From Gammaproteobacteria bacterium (lineage in GTDB: Bacteria > Pseudomonadota > Gammaproteobacteria > Xanthomonadales > Marinicellaceae), in NCBI GenBank assembly GCA_030430025.1, contig JAUIGR010000003.1, forward strand, positions 1 to 64,000: DNA of 64,000 bases, read 5' to 3'. Shown here piece after piece: positions 18,762-28,004 of this stretch; the stretch's first letter is position 1, and each line of letters begins with the position of its first letter. The position numbers and the translations under genes are program-made. The notes beneath the pieces are model-generated. The model searched no databases. It was not told the origin of the DNA and worked only from the letters and a program-made list of their open reading frames with translations.

Positions 18762-20225
18762 ATGAAAAAAAATAAACTAACTACTGCAGTTGTTGCGGGT
18801 TTAGCCGGTGTTGCTGGCATGTCCAATGCGGCTGTACACCTTAGTGATGAGGGTGTTGGTCAAGTTTTGATCTTCCCTTATTACACTGTGAATAATGGTT
18901 TGGTTACCGGTTATTCTATTGTTAATACGACTCGTGATTCTAAAGCAGTTAAAGTTCGTTTCTTAGAGGGTGATCACTCTTTAGAGGTGCTTGACTTTAA
19001 CGTCTATATGTCTCCTTTTGACGTATGGACTGGCGGTATTATCTCTGTTGATTCAACTATTAAAAACGGTGAGCTTGATCATACTGGTGAGCCTTCTGGT
19101 GCTCATATCTCTTTTGATACGACTTGTGCTCCAGGTTTGAGTAAAGATGGTCAGGAGTTCTTGCCTTACGAGATTGAGCTTGATTTGGCTGATACTAATA
19201 AGAGTATGGAGCGTGCGACTCAAGGACACTTTGAGGTGCTTGAAATGGGTACACTGACCGATGGTGGTTTGTATGACACTGCTGCTGACCATGGCAACGA
19301 TGGCATCCCTGCTGACTGCGGTGCTTTTCAAGAAGCTTGGGTTGGTAATGGTGACTGGGTTGTAGATCCATCTTTTGAAATTGAAGACGTAACTGGTGGT
19401 CTATTTGGTTCTGCGAGTTTAGTGAATGTTGCTGAAGGTTTGGCGATGACTTATGATGCAGTTGCAATTGATGATTTTTGGACACTGAATGCAGGTAATC
19501 ACACTGATCCAGGTTCTCTGGCGCCTTCTTTGTCTGAAGCTGACTTGTTGAGTTCTGTGTTTGTTGATGGTGAAGCAGAATTTTCTATATGGCCGTCTGG
19601 CTTCGAATCTGTGTCTGCTCTGTTCATGAGAAAGTCTATTTATAATGAATATGCTTTTGATTCAGGTATTGCTGCTAAGTCAGAGTGGGTTGTTACTTTC
19701 CCAACAAAGAATTTCCACGTGTCTCCTGATCCAGCAGTTCAACCTTTTGTAAACTCTTGGAATGGTCTTACTGCATGTGAAGATGTTTTGATCACTATTT
19801 GGGATCGTGAAGAACAAGTCGATGGTCCAGGGGATTTGCTGATTTCTCCACAGCCACCACAAGGTTCTAGCCCTCAAATTTGTCAAGAAGCTAATGTCAT
19901 TCAGTTTCTTGCTCCAGGTGAAGCGGCAGGCGGTGCTTCTGAGATCTTAGGTTCTACTAACCTGACTACTATCTCTGGTGTGCAAGTTCCTCATGCGACT
20001 GAAAATGGTTGGGCTCGTATGACGTTTAATGGAACCGAAGTTAATAATGTACTATATGATCATATCATGGTTCCTGATTTGGGTACAGCTTTTGAAGGTT
20101 TGCCTGTGACTGGTTTCATGGTGCAGCAGTACACTAATGCACAGGCTCAGCCTGGTTTGTTAGCACAGTATGCTGGCTTGTTCCAACATAAAGGTGATAT
20201 CTTAGTTTCTGTTCTTGGACCTTAA
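18762..20225 (+). CDS. Secreted protein of unknown function (abundant-type export signal)
   Basis: An approximately 487-aa protein with a classical signal peptide ('LTTAVVAGLAGVAGMSNA', cut before 'AVHLSD'). The mature start 'GVGQVLIFPYYTVNNGLVTG' followed by 'SIVNTTRDSKAVKVRF' is a pattern I recall from uncharacterised secreted proteins of marine gammaproteobacteria. A few cysteines (in 'DTTCAPG', 'PADCGAF', 'LTACEDV', 'PQICQE') could pair. Start 18762 is chosen because 'ggag' lies 6 nt upstream; a TTG at 18750 overlaps that site. The gene stands alone between a structured leader and a strong terminator, which suggests high independent expression. Function unknown. Confidence 0.85.
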   Translation: MKKNKLTTAVVAGLAGVAGMSNAAVHLSDEGVGQVLIFPYYTVNNGLVTGYSIVNTTRDSKAVKVRFLEGDHSLEVLDFNVYMSPFDVWTGGIISVDSTIKNGELDHTGEPSGAHISFDTTCAPGLSKDGQEFLPYEIELDLADTNKSMERATQGHFEVLEMGTLTDGGLYDTAADHGNDGIPADCGAFQEAWVGNGDWVVDPSFEIEDVTGGLFGSASLVNVAEGLAMTYDAVAIDDFWTLNAGNHTDPGSLAPSLSEADLLSSVFVDGEAEFSIWPSGFESVSALFMRKSIYNEYAFDSGIAAKSEWVVTFPTKNFHVSPDPAVQPFVNSWNGLTACEDVLITIWDREEQVDGPGDLLISPQPPQGSSPQICQEANVIQFLAPGEAAGGASEILGSTNLTTISGVQVPHATENGWARMTFNGTEVNNVLYDHIMVPDLGTAFEGLPVTGFMVQQYTNAQAQPGLLAQYAGLFQHKGDILVSVLGP

Positions 20226-20256
20226 TAAATATCCATTTTTTTAGGAAGATAGAAAC

Positions 20257-20293
20257 AAAAAGGGCAAGACTTTGTAGTCTTGCCCTTTTTTTT
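20257..20293 (+). terminator. Strong rho-independent terminator
   Basis: A 15-bp perfect stem beginning AAAAAGGGCAAGACT, with a TTGT loop, and a run of eight T at its 3' end. It lies 32 nt after the stop of the secreted-protein gene. Confidence 0.95.
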
Positions 20294-20355
20294 AAAGAAA
20301 ATTTAACGAAAATAAGCGTATAATTGGACTTAACCAGTTTTAATGAGAAAGACAA

Positions 20356-21633
20356 GTGAAAAAGATATTGTTAATTAGCGTTCTAGTGGCCACTGTTGGC
20401 TATGCTGAAAAAGTTAGGTTTGAATATGGTAATCCTGTGAAGGATCAATCTGTGGAAATTACGGGGGTGTCTTCTATAGATATTTTATCTGGAGATATTA
20501 AGGTTGTTCCTGCAGATGATGTGTTCATTGTACCGAGTCAGCCTGCTGTCATTGGTATCAATGCAGACAGTTATCAAGCTGAAGTTGGTGATACAATCAA
20601 TGTTAATTGGGAAGTAGCGTTTGCTGATTCTTGCACAGGAACTGTGTCACAAGGTTCAGTATCGGGTTGGGCCGGCACACTTTCCCATTCGATTGGCTTG
20701 CATTCGAAAAATGTAGTGGTGAATAGTTTGCCAGCTACTTTACGGATAAGTTGTAGTAATTTGGATGCTTATACTGCAGGTCAGGTTGTTATTAAAGATC
20801 TAGACATTGAGCTTGTTCAGGAAGTTGTTCAAAATCCGCCTGACGACCCTTACATTAACTATTTTAAAGCCAATGGAGCGAGCAACTCAACTTCGATTCA
20901 GAGTCCGGGTGCTGTTTCTATAACATGGAGTGTAAGTAATGCGGATAGCTGTACAGCTACATCTTCTCCAGTTAATGGGGCTTGGAATCATACCTTTAAT
21001 CCGAATAACTCCAGTTCTAAGCAAGTGAACATATCGCAAACTACAACGCTGAGTTTATTGTGTGGTAATTCCAGCAGAAATGTGCAGGTGATTTTGAATG
21101 AAAATAATGATCCTGATCCACCACCAGGTTGTACGACAAATGTATATCCAGGCCCAGGCCTTGCGATTAAGAATTATAATTATGCAACTTTGAAAGATGG
21201 TAACGAATTTGGTACGACAACCAGTGGTAATGTGGCAATAACTATAAATAATACTAACTTTGCAAGCGTAGAGTTTACTACACCAAATATACAACCATTC
21301 AGTAGGCGAATAAATTTTGTTACTGCGCCTCTTCATATAGGTAATAAGGCTGATAAGACCTCGTTTTCTATTAGTAGTTGTCCTGGCGATTATTCTCAGA
21401 ATGCTGAATGTGTCGTGACTGTTAATAACAATGGTGGTAATGTCAAAATCACTACACTTTCTGGTTATGATGGTGTAGCTGGTTATTGTGTGTTGGATCC
21501 AAACACAACTTACTATATGAATTTTGTCAATAAGGAAAATCCATATGTGGGTTCACCGCAATGTTTAGATCCAGGTGATGCTGTTTGTACGCCCTTTTTC
21601 TCAGAGGGTGAACTAGAATTAGTACCATTTTAA
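20356..21633 (+). CDS. Secreted protein with two Ig-like modules
   Basis: A 425-aa protein starting at GTG ('gagaaag' upstream) with a short signal peptide ('LLISVLVATVGYA'). Two related modules (about residues 65-150 and 165-250) share the pattern of a Trp in 'VNWEV' or 'ITWSV', then 'ADSC' and later 'LRISC' or 'LSLLC', which fits disulfide-bearing Ig-like strands. The C-terminal third (about 255-425) has four or more further cysteines and no recognised domain. The next gene, a parvulin foldase, starts 4 nt after its stop, so the two may be co-expressed and this protein could be a folding client. Substrate or binding role unknown. Confidence 0.8.
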   Translation: MKKILLISVLVATVGYAEKVRFEYGNPVKDQSVEITGVSSIDILSGDIKVVPADDVFIVPSQPAVIGINADSYQAEVGDTINVNWEVAFADSCTGTVSQGSVSGWAGTLSHSIGLHSKNVVVNSLPATLRISCSNLDAYTAGQVVIKDLDIELVQEVVQNPPDDPYINYFKANGASNSTSIQSPGAVSITWSVSNADSCTATSSPVNGAWNHTFNPNNSSSKQVNISQTTTLSLLCGNSSRNVQVILNENNDPDPPPGCTTNVYPGPGLAIKNYNYATLKDGNEFGTTTSGNVAITINNTNFASVEFTTPNIQPFSRRINFVTAPLHIGNKADKTSFSISSCPGDYSQNAECVVTVNNNGGNVKITTLSGYDGVAGYCVLDPNTTYYMNFVNKENPYVGSPQCLDPGDAVCTPFFSEGELELVPF

Positions 21634-21637
21634 TTAA

Positions 21638-22588
21638 ATGTTAAAACTATTTCTTTTATTTGTGGTACTACTGTTCGACCAGGATACTTCCCTGGTCGAA
21701 CAGCATAATGTTCAGGCTTATTTATATGACTTGGATTCTTATGTACATGGATTGAGTCCTGAGAAAAGATATGGCTTTGCAGAAGATAAGGTTCAAATAG
21801 AAAAAAATATTCTTACTATTTTAAATATGAACTTTGTTTATGATTATATTACCCAAAACAAGCTTGATGAGGATCAAGCTTTTGTTAATGGAAAGATAGC
21901 CATTGATGAATTGGACTTGGATATTGATCAAAATTTTATTGGTACGTTAAATCTTGATCATGCTGTCTTTGAAAAGCATTTAAAACATTTTTTGCTGAAA
22001 AAAGAATTTTTTGCGAGGATGCGTTATTGGCTAAAGGATGAGGCGAGACAAAGTTTAGAAAAAGATTTTGCCTACGATTATTTTTTAGCTCATCGTTCAC
22101 AGTATGAGGTTCCTGAAAAAAGACATCTCGGGATGATCACCCTAGATCAAGCACAGACATCAAGTGATGAGGCGATCGCTTTATTAGAAAGACTACTGGA
22201 TGGTGCGTCTTTTTCCAAAATGGCTGTTCAGCATTCGATAGATCAATCAGTAAATCTGAATTTGGGTGATATAAAAACCTATTCGGAAAAACAATTCAAA
22301 TATCCATTTTCTGACAAGGTTTTTGCAAGTGATGTAGGAATTATTCCCACACTGTTTAGCTATGATGATAAGTACTACTTAGTCGAAGTTAAAAAAATAA
22401 TACCAAAAAGAGGGGCGGACTTTAAAGATCATAAAGATCGCATTATTGATGAATTGGTTGAAGAGGTTGCACAAGAAAAAATGCAGACAATTATTGACTC
22501 ATATGTTTCTGCTGATTCTATTAGTATGAATAAGGATGCCATAGAGATGGTTATGGACCGTTATTTGGTTTTTGAAAAAGACAAATAA
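21638..22588 (+). CDS. Periplasmic parvulin-type peptidyl-prolyl isomerase
   Basis: A 316-aa protein with an N-terminal hydrophobic segment (residues 1-13), a helical chaperone-like region (about 20-155) and a parvulin domain (about 160-255). The latter shows the family pattern 'VPEKRHLGMITLDQ', 'LLDGASFSKMAVQHSIDQ' and 'FSDKVFASDVG...YYLVEVKKIIP'. PpiC/SurA-type foldases assist exported proteins. It lies directly between the Ig-like secreted protein and the ABC permease gene, which starts on the next base after its stop, so it is the first enzyme gene of the export operon. The hydrophobic start is short, so it could be membrane-anchored rather than soluble. Confidence 0.8.
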   Translation: MLKLFLLFVVLLFDQDTSLVEQHNVQAYLYDLDSYVHGLSPEKRYGFAEDKVQIEKNILTILNMNFVYDYITQNKLDEDQAFVNGKIAIDELDLDIDQNFIGTLNLDHAVFEKHLKHFLLKKEFFARMRYWLKDEARQSLEKDFAYDYFLAHRSQYEVPEKRHLGMITLDQAQTSSDEAIALLERLLDGASFSKMAVQHSIDQSVNLNLGDIKTYSEKQFKYPFSDKVFASDVGIIPTLFSYDDKYYLVEVKKIIPKRGADFKDHKDRIIDELVEEVAQEKMQTIIDSYVSADSISMNKDAIEMVMDRYLVFEKDK

Positions 22589-23344
22589 ATGTATAAATAT
22601 TTCCTGAGGCGGGAAGTTTCCGATCGGTTTATTGGAAACTCTTCCGCCTTTTTTTGGCTATTGTTTCAGCCCATTGCCACACTGGCTGTTTATTACTTGG
22701 TTTTTGGAATGATCTTTAAAGCCAGAGTACCTGACCTACCTTCAGAGTTATTTGTTGTCTACTTGTCCGCTGGACTTTGGCCTTGGATGGCATTTTCAGA
22801 ATCAGTACTCAGTGCCGCACAGCTGATCATTAATAAGAAGGATTTGATTGGAAAAGTTAAAGTAGATCTTAAAGTGTTACTAGTTAGTCACGTATTGGTA
22901 TCATTCGCGCTACATTTTATTGGACTTATTGCTGTTACGATAATCTTAATCCTGTTGGGACTTGTAGAGATCAATTGGATGTTGTTAATATTGCCCATTC
23001 CCATGTTAACTTTGTTTTTCTTGACATTGACATTGTCATTTATATTTTCTGCTTTACAAGTTTTTAACAGGGATATAAAAAATATTCTGTATGCCGTATT
23101 TCCTCTGTGGTTTTTTCTCACTCCTATCATATATGACGATGGCTTGTTGCCTGATAATCTACATGGTTTTTTGTCATATAACCCAATCTTTTGGGTCATT
23201 GAATCTACACAAAGTATTATGTTGTCAACAAATTCTGTTCCTTGGACCTCATTGGGGATATTAAGTGTTATGGTATTTGTGCTGTTGTATTTTTCTATCC
23301 GTTTTTTTGACAAATTATCCACAGTTTTTGATGATTATTTATGA
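22589..23344 (+). CDS. ABC-2 type exporter permease (polysaccharide export, Wzm/TagG-like)
   Basis: A 251-aa membrane protein with about six helices and the ABC-2 layout of O-antigen or teichoic-acid exporters. Its N-terminal segment 'RREVSDRFIGNSSAFFWLL' and 'LSAGLWPWMAFSESV' match the family pattern of 'l rr d l ... r y r g s ... g ... w'. It forms the channel half of an exporter whose ATPase is the next gene, overlapping by 4 nt (ATGA). Substrates of this family are lipid-linked glycans. A large minus-strand ORF over this gene is a shadow. Confidence 0.9.
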   Translation: MYKYFLRREVSDRFIGNSSAFFWLLFQPIATLAVYYLVFGMIFKARVPDLPSELFVVYLSAGLWPWMAFSESVLSAAQLIINKKDLIGKVKVDLKVLLVSHVLVSFALHFIGLIAVTIILILLGLVEINWMLLILPIPMLTLFFLTLTLSFIFSALQVFNRDIKNILYAVFPLWFFLTPIIYDDGLLPDNLHGFLSYNPIFWVIESTQSIMLSTNSVPWTSLGILSVMVFVLLYFSIRFFDKLSTVFDDYL

Positions 23345-24507
23345 CCAAACCTTTGTTAAAGATCAGTGGTTTAAAAAAATCTTTCCCCTATATTGAAAAT
23401 AATCGTGATCGGATGAGAGGGATGTGGGCTACGTTGAGAGGTCGTGTCAATGATGGTGGCCATGTGGTTTTGAATGGTATTGATTTTACTATTAATAGAG
23501 GTGAATCACTTGCCATTGTTGGCAAGAATGGTGCTGGGAAAAGTACGCTGCTTAAAATTATATCTGGTGTTTTACAACCCACTGAGGGCGTAGTTCAAGT
23601 CAATGGAAGTATAGGAGCTTTACTTGAATTAGGGTCGGGCTTTGATCCTGAATATACTGGGTATGAGAACTTAAAAATGGCGGCAGCTTTGGCTGGCATA
23701 AAAGATAATTTGATTGATAAGTTGAATCGAATGGTTCAGTTTGCCGATATTGGTGATTATTTGCATGAACCAGTTAAAACATATTCATCAGGCATGGTGG
23801 TTCGATTAGGATTTTCTGTGATCACTGAAACACGGCCAGATTTGTTGATTACAGATGAGATTTTGGCGGTTGGTGATGAAGCTTTCCAAATTAAATGCTT
23901 AGCATGGGTTGACAATTACCTTAAAACAGGTGGGACATTATTACTGGTGTCTCATAGCATGTATCATATTCAAACCATATGTAAACATGCACTTTGGTTG
24001 GAAAAAGGGACCGTCAAGCTGCAGGGTGATGCACATAAAGTATCTAAAGCTTATCAACATGAAATTTTAGGTCAACTGGAAAAACTCCAGTATCATCAAG
24101 ATGTTAACACATACCATGTGGCAGGTGTTCAAATCTTGGTTGCTGGGGAGGTGGTGACTGATAATAAAATTAAGATGGGACAGTCATTTGATATCAGCGT
24201 TAAAATCTTTACTCCTGATGGACTTAAACCGGGTTTAAGTATGGGTATAGCAGAATACGATGATCGTGGTATATATGGAACATACTCCAGCGAGTATCAA
24301 TGTCAGCCTCAATGGCTTGACGATCATCATGTTGTTTTTAACATTAAAGTGTTAAAAAATCCGTTGTTACCTGGAGAGTATCGATTGAAACTACACACGA
24401 TGACTCCTGATCAATTACAAATGGTTGATACATTTTTAATTGAACTCCGTGTCGAAGGGAAAACTCGTGAGATGGGTTATTGCCGGATAGAAACAGAGTG
24501 GTCTTAA
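23341..24507 (+). CDS. ABC exporter ATPase with Wzt-like C-terminal domain
   Basis: A 388-aa protein. The nucleotide-binding domain (about residues 5-235) has Walker A 'GKNGAGKST' (about 61-69), signature 'YSSGMVVRLGF' (near 148), Walker B 'DLLITDEILAVGDE' and the switch His in 'LLVSHSMYH'. The C-terminal part (about 245-388) is a beta-sandwich like the carbohydrate-recognition domain of Wzt proteins, which bind the modified end of an O-antigen chain before export. It pairs with the upstream permease (4-nt overlap). A methyltransferase two genes on would fit a chain-terminating modification. Confidence 0.92.
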   Translation: MTKPLLKISGLKKSFPYIENNRDRMRGMWATLRGRVNDGGHVVLNGIDFTINRGESLAIVGKNGAGKSTLLKIISGVLQPTEGVVQVNGSIGALLELGSGFDPEYTGYENLKMAAALAGIKDNLIDKLNRMVQFADIGDYLHEPVKTYSSGMVVRLGFSVITETRPDLLITDEILAVGDEAFQIKCLAWVDNYLKTGGTLLLVSHSMYHIQTICKHALWLEKGTVKLQGDAHKVSKAYQHEILGQLEKLQYHQDVNTYHVAGVQILVAGEVVTDNKIKMGQSFDISVKIFTPDGLKPGLSMGIAEYDDRGIYGTYSSEYQCQPQWLDDHHVVFNIKVLKNPLLPGEYRLKLHTMTPDQLQMVDTFLIELRVEGKTREMGYCRIETEWS

Positions 24508-25311
24508 ATGCAAATCATTGTTCCTGTATATAACGCTTATGATGCGCTGAAAGATTGTGTTCAGTCTCTATTAAAACATAACGCACATGATAAGGTGACA
24601 TTCATTAATGATGGATCAACAGACTCAAAGGTGTCATTACTTTTGCAAAATATTTGTGAAAGAGTGACTACTTGGGATTTGCTAACAAATAAAACCAATT
24701 TGGGTTTTGTCAAAACGGCAAACAGAGGTTTACTCCTTACTGATCAAGATACAGTTTTATTGAATTCTGACACTCTGGTTACAACGGGATGGTTTGATGG
24801 ATTGAAGTGGGCAGCTAAAGAGGTCAAAGAATTGGGAACGGCAACACCATGGTCCAATCATGCAGAAATTTGTTCGTTTCCTGAGACGCTAAAGGAAAAT
24901 AATTTGCCGCTAAATATCGATGCTTTTGCAAAACAATTACAAGAAAAACATCGAGCCACTTACCCAGATATTCCAACAGCAGTTGGTTTTTGTATGCTGA
25001 TTACAGCGGCAGCAAAAAATCGCGTGGGTGTATTTGATGAGCAGACTTTTGGACATGGATATGGAGAAGAAAATGATTTCTCACTTCGAGTCACAGAGGC
25101 AGGGTTACGTAATGTGTTATGTGATAATGTTTATGTTGGACATGTTGGAAACCAGTCATTTCAGGATTTGAACTTGAGACCCAGTGAAGCGACAATGAAA
25201 AGGCTGTTGGTTAAGCACCCTAATTATGATCATCTAGTTGCTCAATTTATTGAAAACGACCCTTTGGCTTCACTCAGACAATCAATCATTGATAAAATAC
25301 CGGGTTTTTAG
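24508..25311 (+). CDS. Family 2 glycosyltransferase
   Basis: A 267-aa GT-A enzyme starting on the base after the ATPase stop. It has the N-terminal 'IIVPVYNAYDALKDCVQSLL', 'FINDGSTD' for nucleotide binding, 'NLGFVKTANRGL' and the DxD-like 'LLNSDTLV' (near residue 88). A later 'GHGYGEENDFSLRVTEAGL' holds the likely acceptor-side ED pair. It is cytoplasmic and transfers a sugar from a nucleotide donor; the specific sugar cannot be told. Confidence 0.9.
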   Translation: MQIIVPVYNAYDALKDCVQSLLKHNAHDKVTFINDGSTDSKVSLLLQNICERVTTWDLLTNKTNLGFVKTANRGLLLTDQDTVLLNSDTLVTTGWFDGLKWAAKEVKELGTATPWSNHAEICSFPETLKENNLPLNIDAFAKQLQEKHRATYPDIPTAVGFCMLITAAAKNRVGVFDEQTFGHGYGEENDFSLRVTEAGLRNVLCDNVYVGHVGNQSFQDLNLRPSEATMKRLLVKHPNYDHLVAQFIENDPLASLRQSIIDKIPGF

Positions 25312-25323
25312 TGACACTTTGCT

Positions 25324-26205
25324 ATGTCAAATGATCAATCTTTAGTATTCACAGGTGAGCGTTTTTTGCCTGAATGTCAGCGTGAAATATGGTATGAACA
25401 TTATCATAGATATCAAATGGTTGCTGATTGGGTAAACAATAAGGTAGTACTTGATGCAGCATGTGGTGAAGGTTATGGCAGTTTTTTGATGGCAAAGAGT
25501 GCTGCGCGAGTATTGGGCGTGGATATTGCTGATGAAGCAATAGAACATGCGAAAAAAACATATCAAAGAAGTAATTTACGTTTTATGCAAGGTGATGTGT
25601 TGAATCTTGATTTGCCGGATAACAGTGTTGATGTAGTGGTTTCTTTTGAAACCATTGAACATTTGGCTGATCACCAATTGTTATTGAAACAATTCAAACG
25701 TGTACTAAAAACGGATGGTTTATTAATTATCAGTACACCTGATAAAGCAGAATACAGCGACAAGACTGGATTTGAGAATGAATATCATGTCAGAGAGTTG
25801 TATCAAAATGAGTTTGCTGAATTGATTGGTAAAGCATTCAAATATACCGAATGGATGGGTCAAAAATTAATGTTTCAATCGGCCATATGGCGAATAAACA
25901 AAGATTTGCATGAAATGAAAATCCATGCTCAAGTCTCCAATCAAGAGACGATGGTCAATAGAATGCCATTTCCACCCTTGTATTTTATTGTTTTGGCTTC
26001 AAATCAACCCATTGAGACTACACATATCAAAGATTGCTATGGTTTCACAGATAAGGCAGAAGCAGTTTATGACCATTACAATGAAATGATTCGAGAATAT
26101 ATATCAGTAGCGAAAAAATTCATGAAACTTAATGACCAACGGGATAAGTGGCAAAAACATCCGGTGATTGGTCGCGTTATTCGTTGGTTTGATAAGGAGG
26201 CATAA
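25324..26205 (+). CDS. Class I SAM-dependent methyltransferase
   Basis: A 293-aa protein. The SAM-binding motif I 'VLDAACGEGYGSFLMA' is at about residues 41-56, with acidic motif II 'VLGVDIADEAIEHA', and motifs 'DNSVDVVVSFETIEHL' and 'RVLKTDGLLIISTPD', typical of glycan or lipid methyltransferases. The C-terminal part (about 215-293) is less conserved. It lies in the glycan export operon, where it may modify a sugar or cap a chain; that role is inferred from position. The stop overlaps the next gene (TAATG). Confidence 0.88.
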   Translation: MSNDQSLVFTGERFLPECQREIWYEHYHRYQMVADWVNNKVVLDAACGEGYGSFLMAKSAARVLGVDIADEAIEHAKKTYQRSNLRFMQGDVLNLDLPDNSVDVVVSFETIEHLADHQLLLKQFKRVLKTDGLLIISTPDKAEYSDKTGFENEYHVRELYQNEFAELIGKAFKYTEWMGQKLMFQSAIWRINKDLHEMKIHAQVSNQETMVNRMPFPPLYFIVLASNQPIETTHIKDCYGFTDKAEAVYDHYNEMIREYISVAKKFMKLNDQRDKWQKHPVIGRVIRWFDKEA

Positions 26206-28004
26206 TGGAATTTGAATTCAATTTCGGTAATCAAACCATTGCACATCCAGAACCTCAGGACATGACACTCTATGCCTCAGTTGAGGGTATTGCTTTACCT
26301 TTGTCTGAAGAAGAGTTGGTGTTTTTACAGTCTGACACTGGATTGAATCATATGATGAGTATGCAAGTTCTTCAAGCCATGAGTTTAACCCAGGTATTTC
26401 AGCCGATGCATCAGCATATTGCAGCGATAGAACATGCCATTCCACAATTGAGAGGACAACGTCAAGCAATTGAAAAAGTCTTGAGTTTCATGAAAAACAA
26501 AGGTTTGTTACGCAGTGCTGATGAGTGGTTGGAAACGCTTAAGAGCAGCCAGCATAACTCGGACAGTAAGTATGGTGGAATGGTGGTAAGAACCTGTCAT
26601 AGACCAGATCAACTGAGTCGTTTACTTGAGTCTGTTGAACAATATCAATCGCTTCATGATTTGAAAGAAGAAGTTTCGGTGTTTGATGATTCGTCAGATG
26701 ATAAAGCACAGAAGGAAAATGAGCGTATATGTCAACAGTCTCCTCTAAAAGTCACATATTATGGTCAAAGTTGGCAACAGCAGTTTGTCGCTATGTTAAT
26801 AGAAGAGTTTCCACAGTATCAACAGGAAATTAGATGGCTGTTGTCTGCCAGAGAAGGGTTTACAGGTGGACGTGTATGGAATTTAGCTTTATTGGCGTTA
26901 GCAGGTAAAAAATTCAGTTTTTTTGATGATGATTTTTTAATACAGCCACGTATTAAAAGTGATAGTAGCTTAAACGACATTGAGCTATTGACAAAAGGTG
27001 AGCTAGGCGTAGGTTTTGGTTTGAATGTTCGCGAAATCAAATCAAATTCCGAGGTTTATTCGGATGATATGCTTAGCCAGTTAAAAGAAGCTTGTGGTAT
27101 GAGTTTGGGTGCTTGGTTGACAGTACACCCAGAAATCAGTGCCAGTAGCCTAGCCGGTGTCAAGTTGAGGGATTTGATTCGTTTGGGCCCAAAAACTCGA
27201 ATCAAATGCACCAATAACGGTACTTGGGGCAGCCCAAGAGCTGAGAGTAACTATTGGCTGTATCAGTTAAAAGGAGAACAAAGACACGCATTCTGGCAAG
27301 ATCGAGAGACCTACCTGGACAATATCGAGGCCTCACATTTATTGCATTATCCCAGCCAATATCAAGCTTTGACTTTGGGTTATTTTGCGCCATCAATGAT
27401 AGATAATGGTCAGATGACACCATTCGCTATGCCCATCAATAAAAATGAAGATCATTTTTTTAACTCTGCAGTGGCAGGTTGTTACCCTGATGATGTGGTG
27501 TTGCATTTTCCGATGATGATGGGTCATCTGCAAGACAGCAAGCGAGATAGAAGCTCAACCAATCACATAGCCCAACGTCCTAATTTCAATCGATTCTTAG
27601 GAGATTATGTACAGTCGGTAGCAGGTCGTTTGCTTTCCAAAGAACCCGCTGCACGACTGAAGGCATTTTCTGCGTTGGTTGAAGATCTGGCGACAACAGA
27701 TGATCAATCTTTAGAGAATTGTCTAAGGGAGTATATGACAAAAATTCGGTCTGATTTGGTGAATCAGTTACAAGCCATTTTAGCTGAGGAGCCGGAAGCG
27801 CCAATTTACTGGCAAGCTGATGTCAGAGAATTGCTTCAAACCAATGGTAAGGCGGTCAAAGAAAACGAGGTACCTGTATTAAATGGCTGGCCGGAAGATA
27901 TGGATATACAAGCTTGTTTAGCAAAAGCGCGTTTCGATTTACAAGAAGTGGCGAGCGCAATGCGTGTTTGGCCTGAGTTATGGCAGTTTTGTCAAACGCA
28001 GTAA
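26205..28004 (+). CDS. Unrecognised 599-aa protein with GT-A-like centre
   Basis: No family is recognised with confidence. Three parts are visible. Residues 1-115 are mostly helical, and 'MHQHIAAIEHAIPQLRGQRQ...VLSFMKNKGLL' resembles a winged-helix or PqqD-like fold. A central region (about 122-330) begins 'YGGMVVRTCHRPDQLSRLLE', continues with 'SVFDDSSDD' and contains 'FSFFDDDFLIQPR' (Asp triplet near 240), as expected for a nucleotide-sugar-binding GT-A fold. The C-terminal 270 residues are unassigned, rich in helices, with 'MMMGHLQDSKRDRSS'. It overlaps the methyltransferase by one base and the next glycosyltransferase by 25 nt, so it belongs to the glycan operon. A glycosyltransferase is likely but unproven. 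Confidence 0.7.
   Translation: MEFEFNFGNQTIAHPEPQDMTLYASVEGIALPLSEEELVFLQSDTGLNHMMSMQVLQAMSLTQVFQPMHQHIAAIEHAIPQLRGQRQAIEKVLSFMKNKGLLRSADEWLETLKSSQHNSDSKYGGMVVRTCHRPDQLSRLLESVEQYQSLHDLKEEVSVFDDSSDDKAQKENERICQQSPLKVTYYGQSWQQQFVAMLIEEFPQYQQEIRWLLSAREGFTGGRVWNLALLALAGKKFSFFDDDFLIQPRIKSDSSLNDIELLTKGELGVGFGLNVREIKSNSEVYSDDMLSQLKEACGMSLGAWLTVHPEISASSLAGVKLRDLIRLGPKTRIKCTNNGTWGSPRAESNYWLYQLKGEQRHAFWQDRETYLDNIEASHLLHYPSQYQALTLGYFAPSMIDNGQMTPFAMPINKNEDHFFNSAVAGCYPDDVVLHFPMMMGHLQDSKRDRSSTNHIAQRPNFNRFLGDYVQSVAGRLLSKEPAARLKAFSALVEDLATTDDQSLENCLREYMTKIRSDLVNQLQAILAEEPEAPIYWQADVRELLQTNGKAVKENEVPVLNGWPEDMDIQACLAKARFDLQEVASAMRVWPELWQFCQTQ

Noticed and set aside
22888-23322. 144-codon minus-strand ORF
   Set aside because: It lies wholly opposite the ABC permease, whose hydrophobic codons leave the complement open; no start signal or homology is seen.
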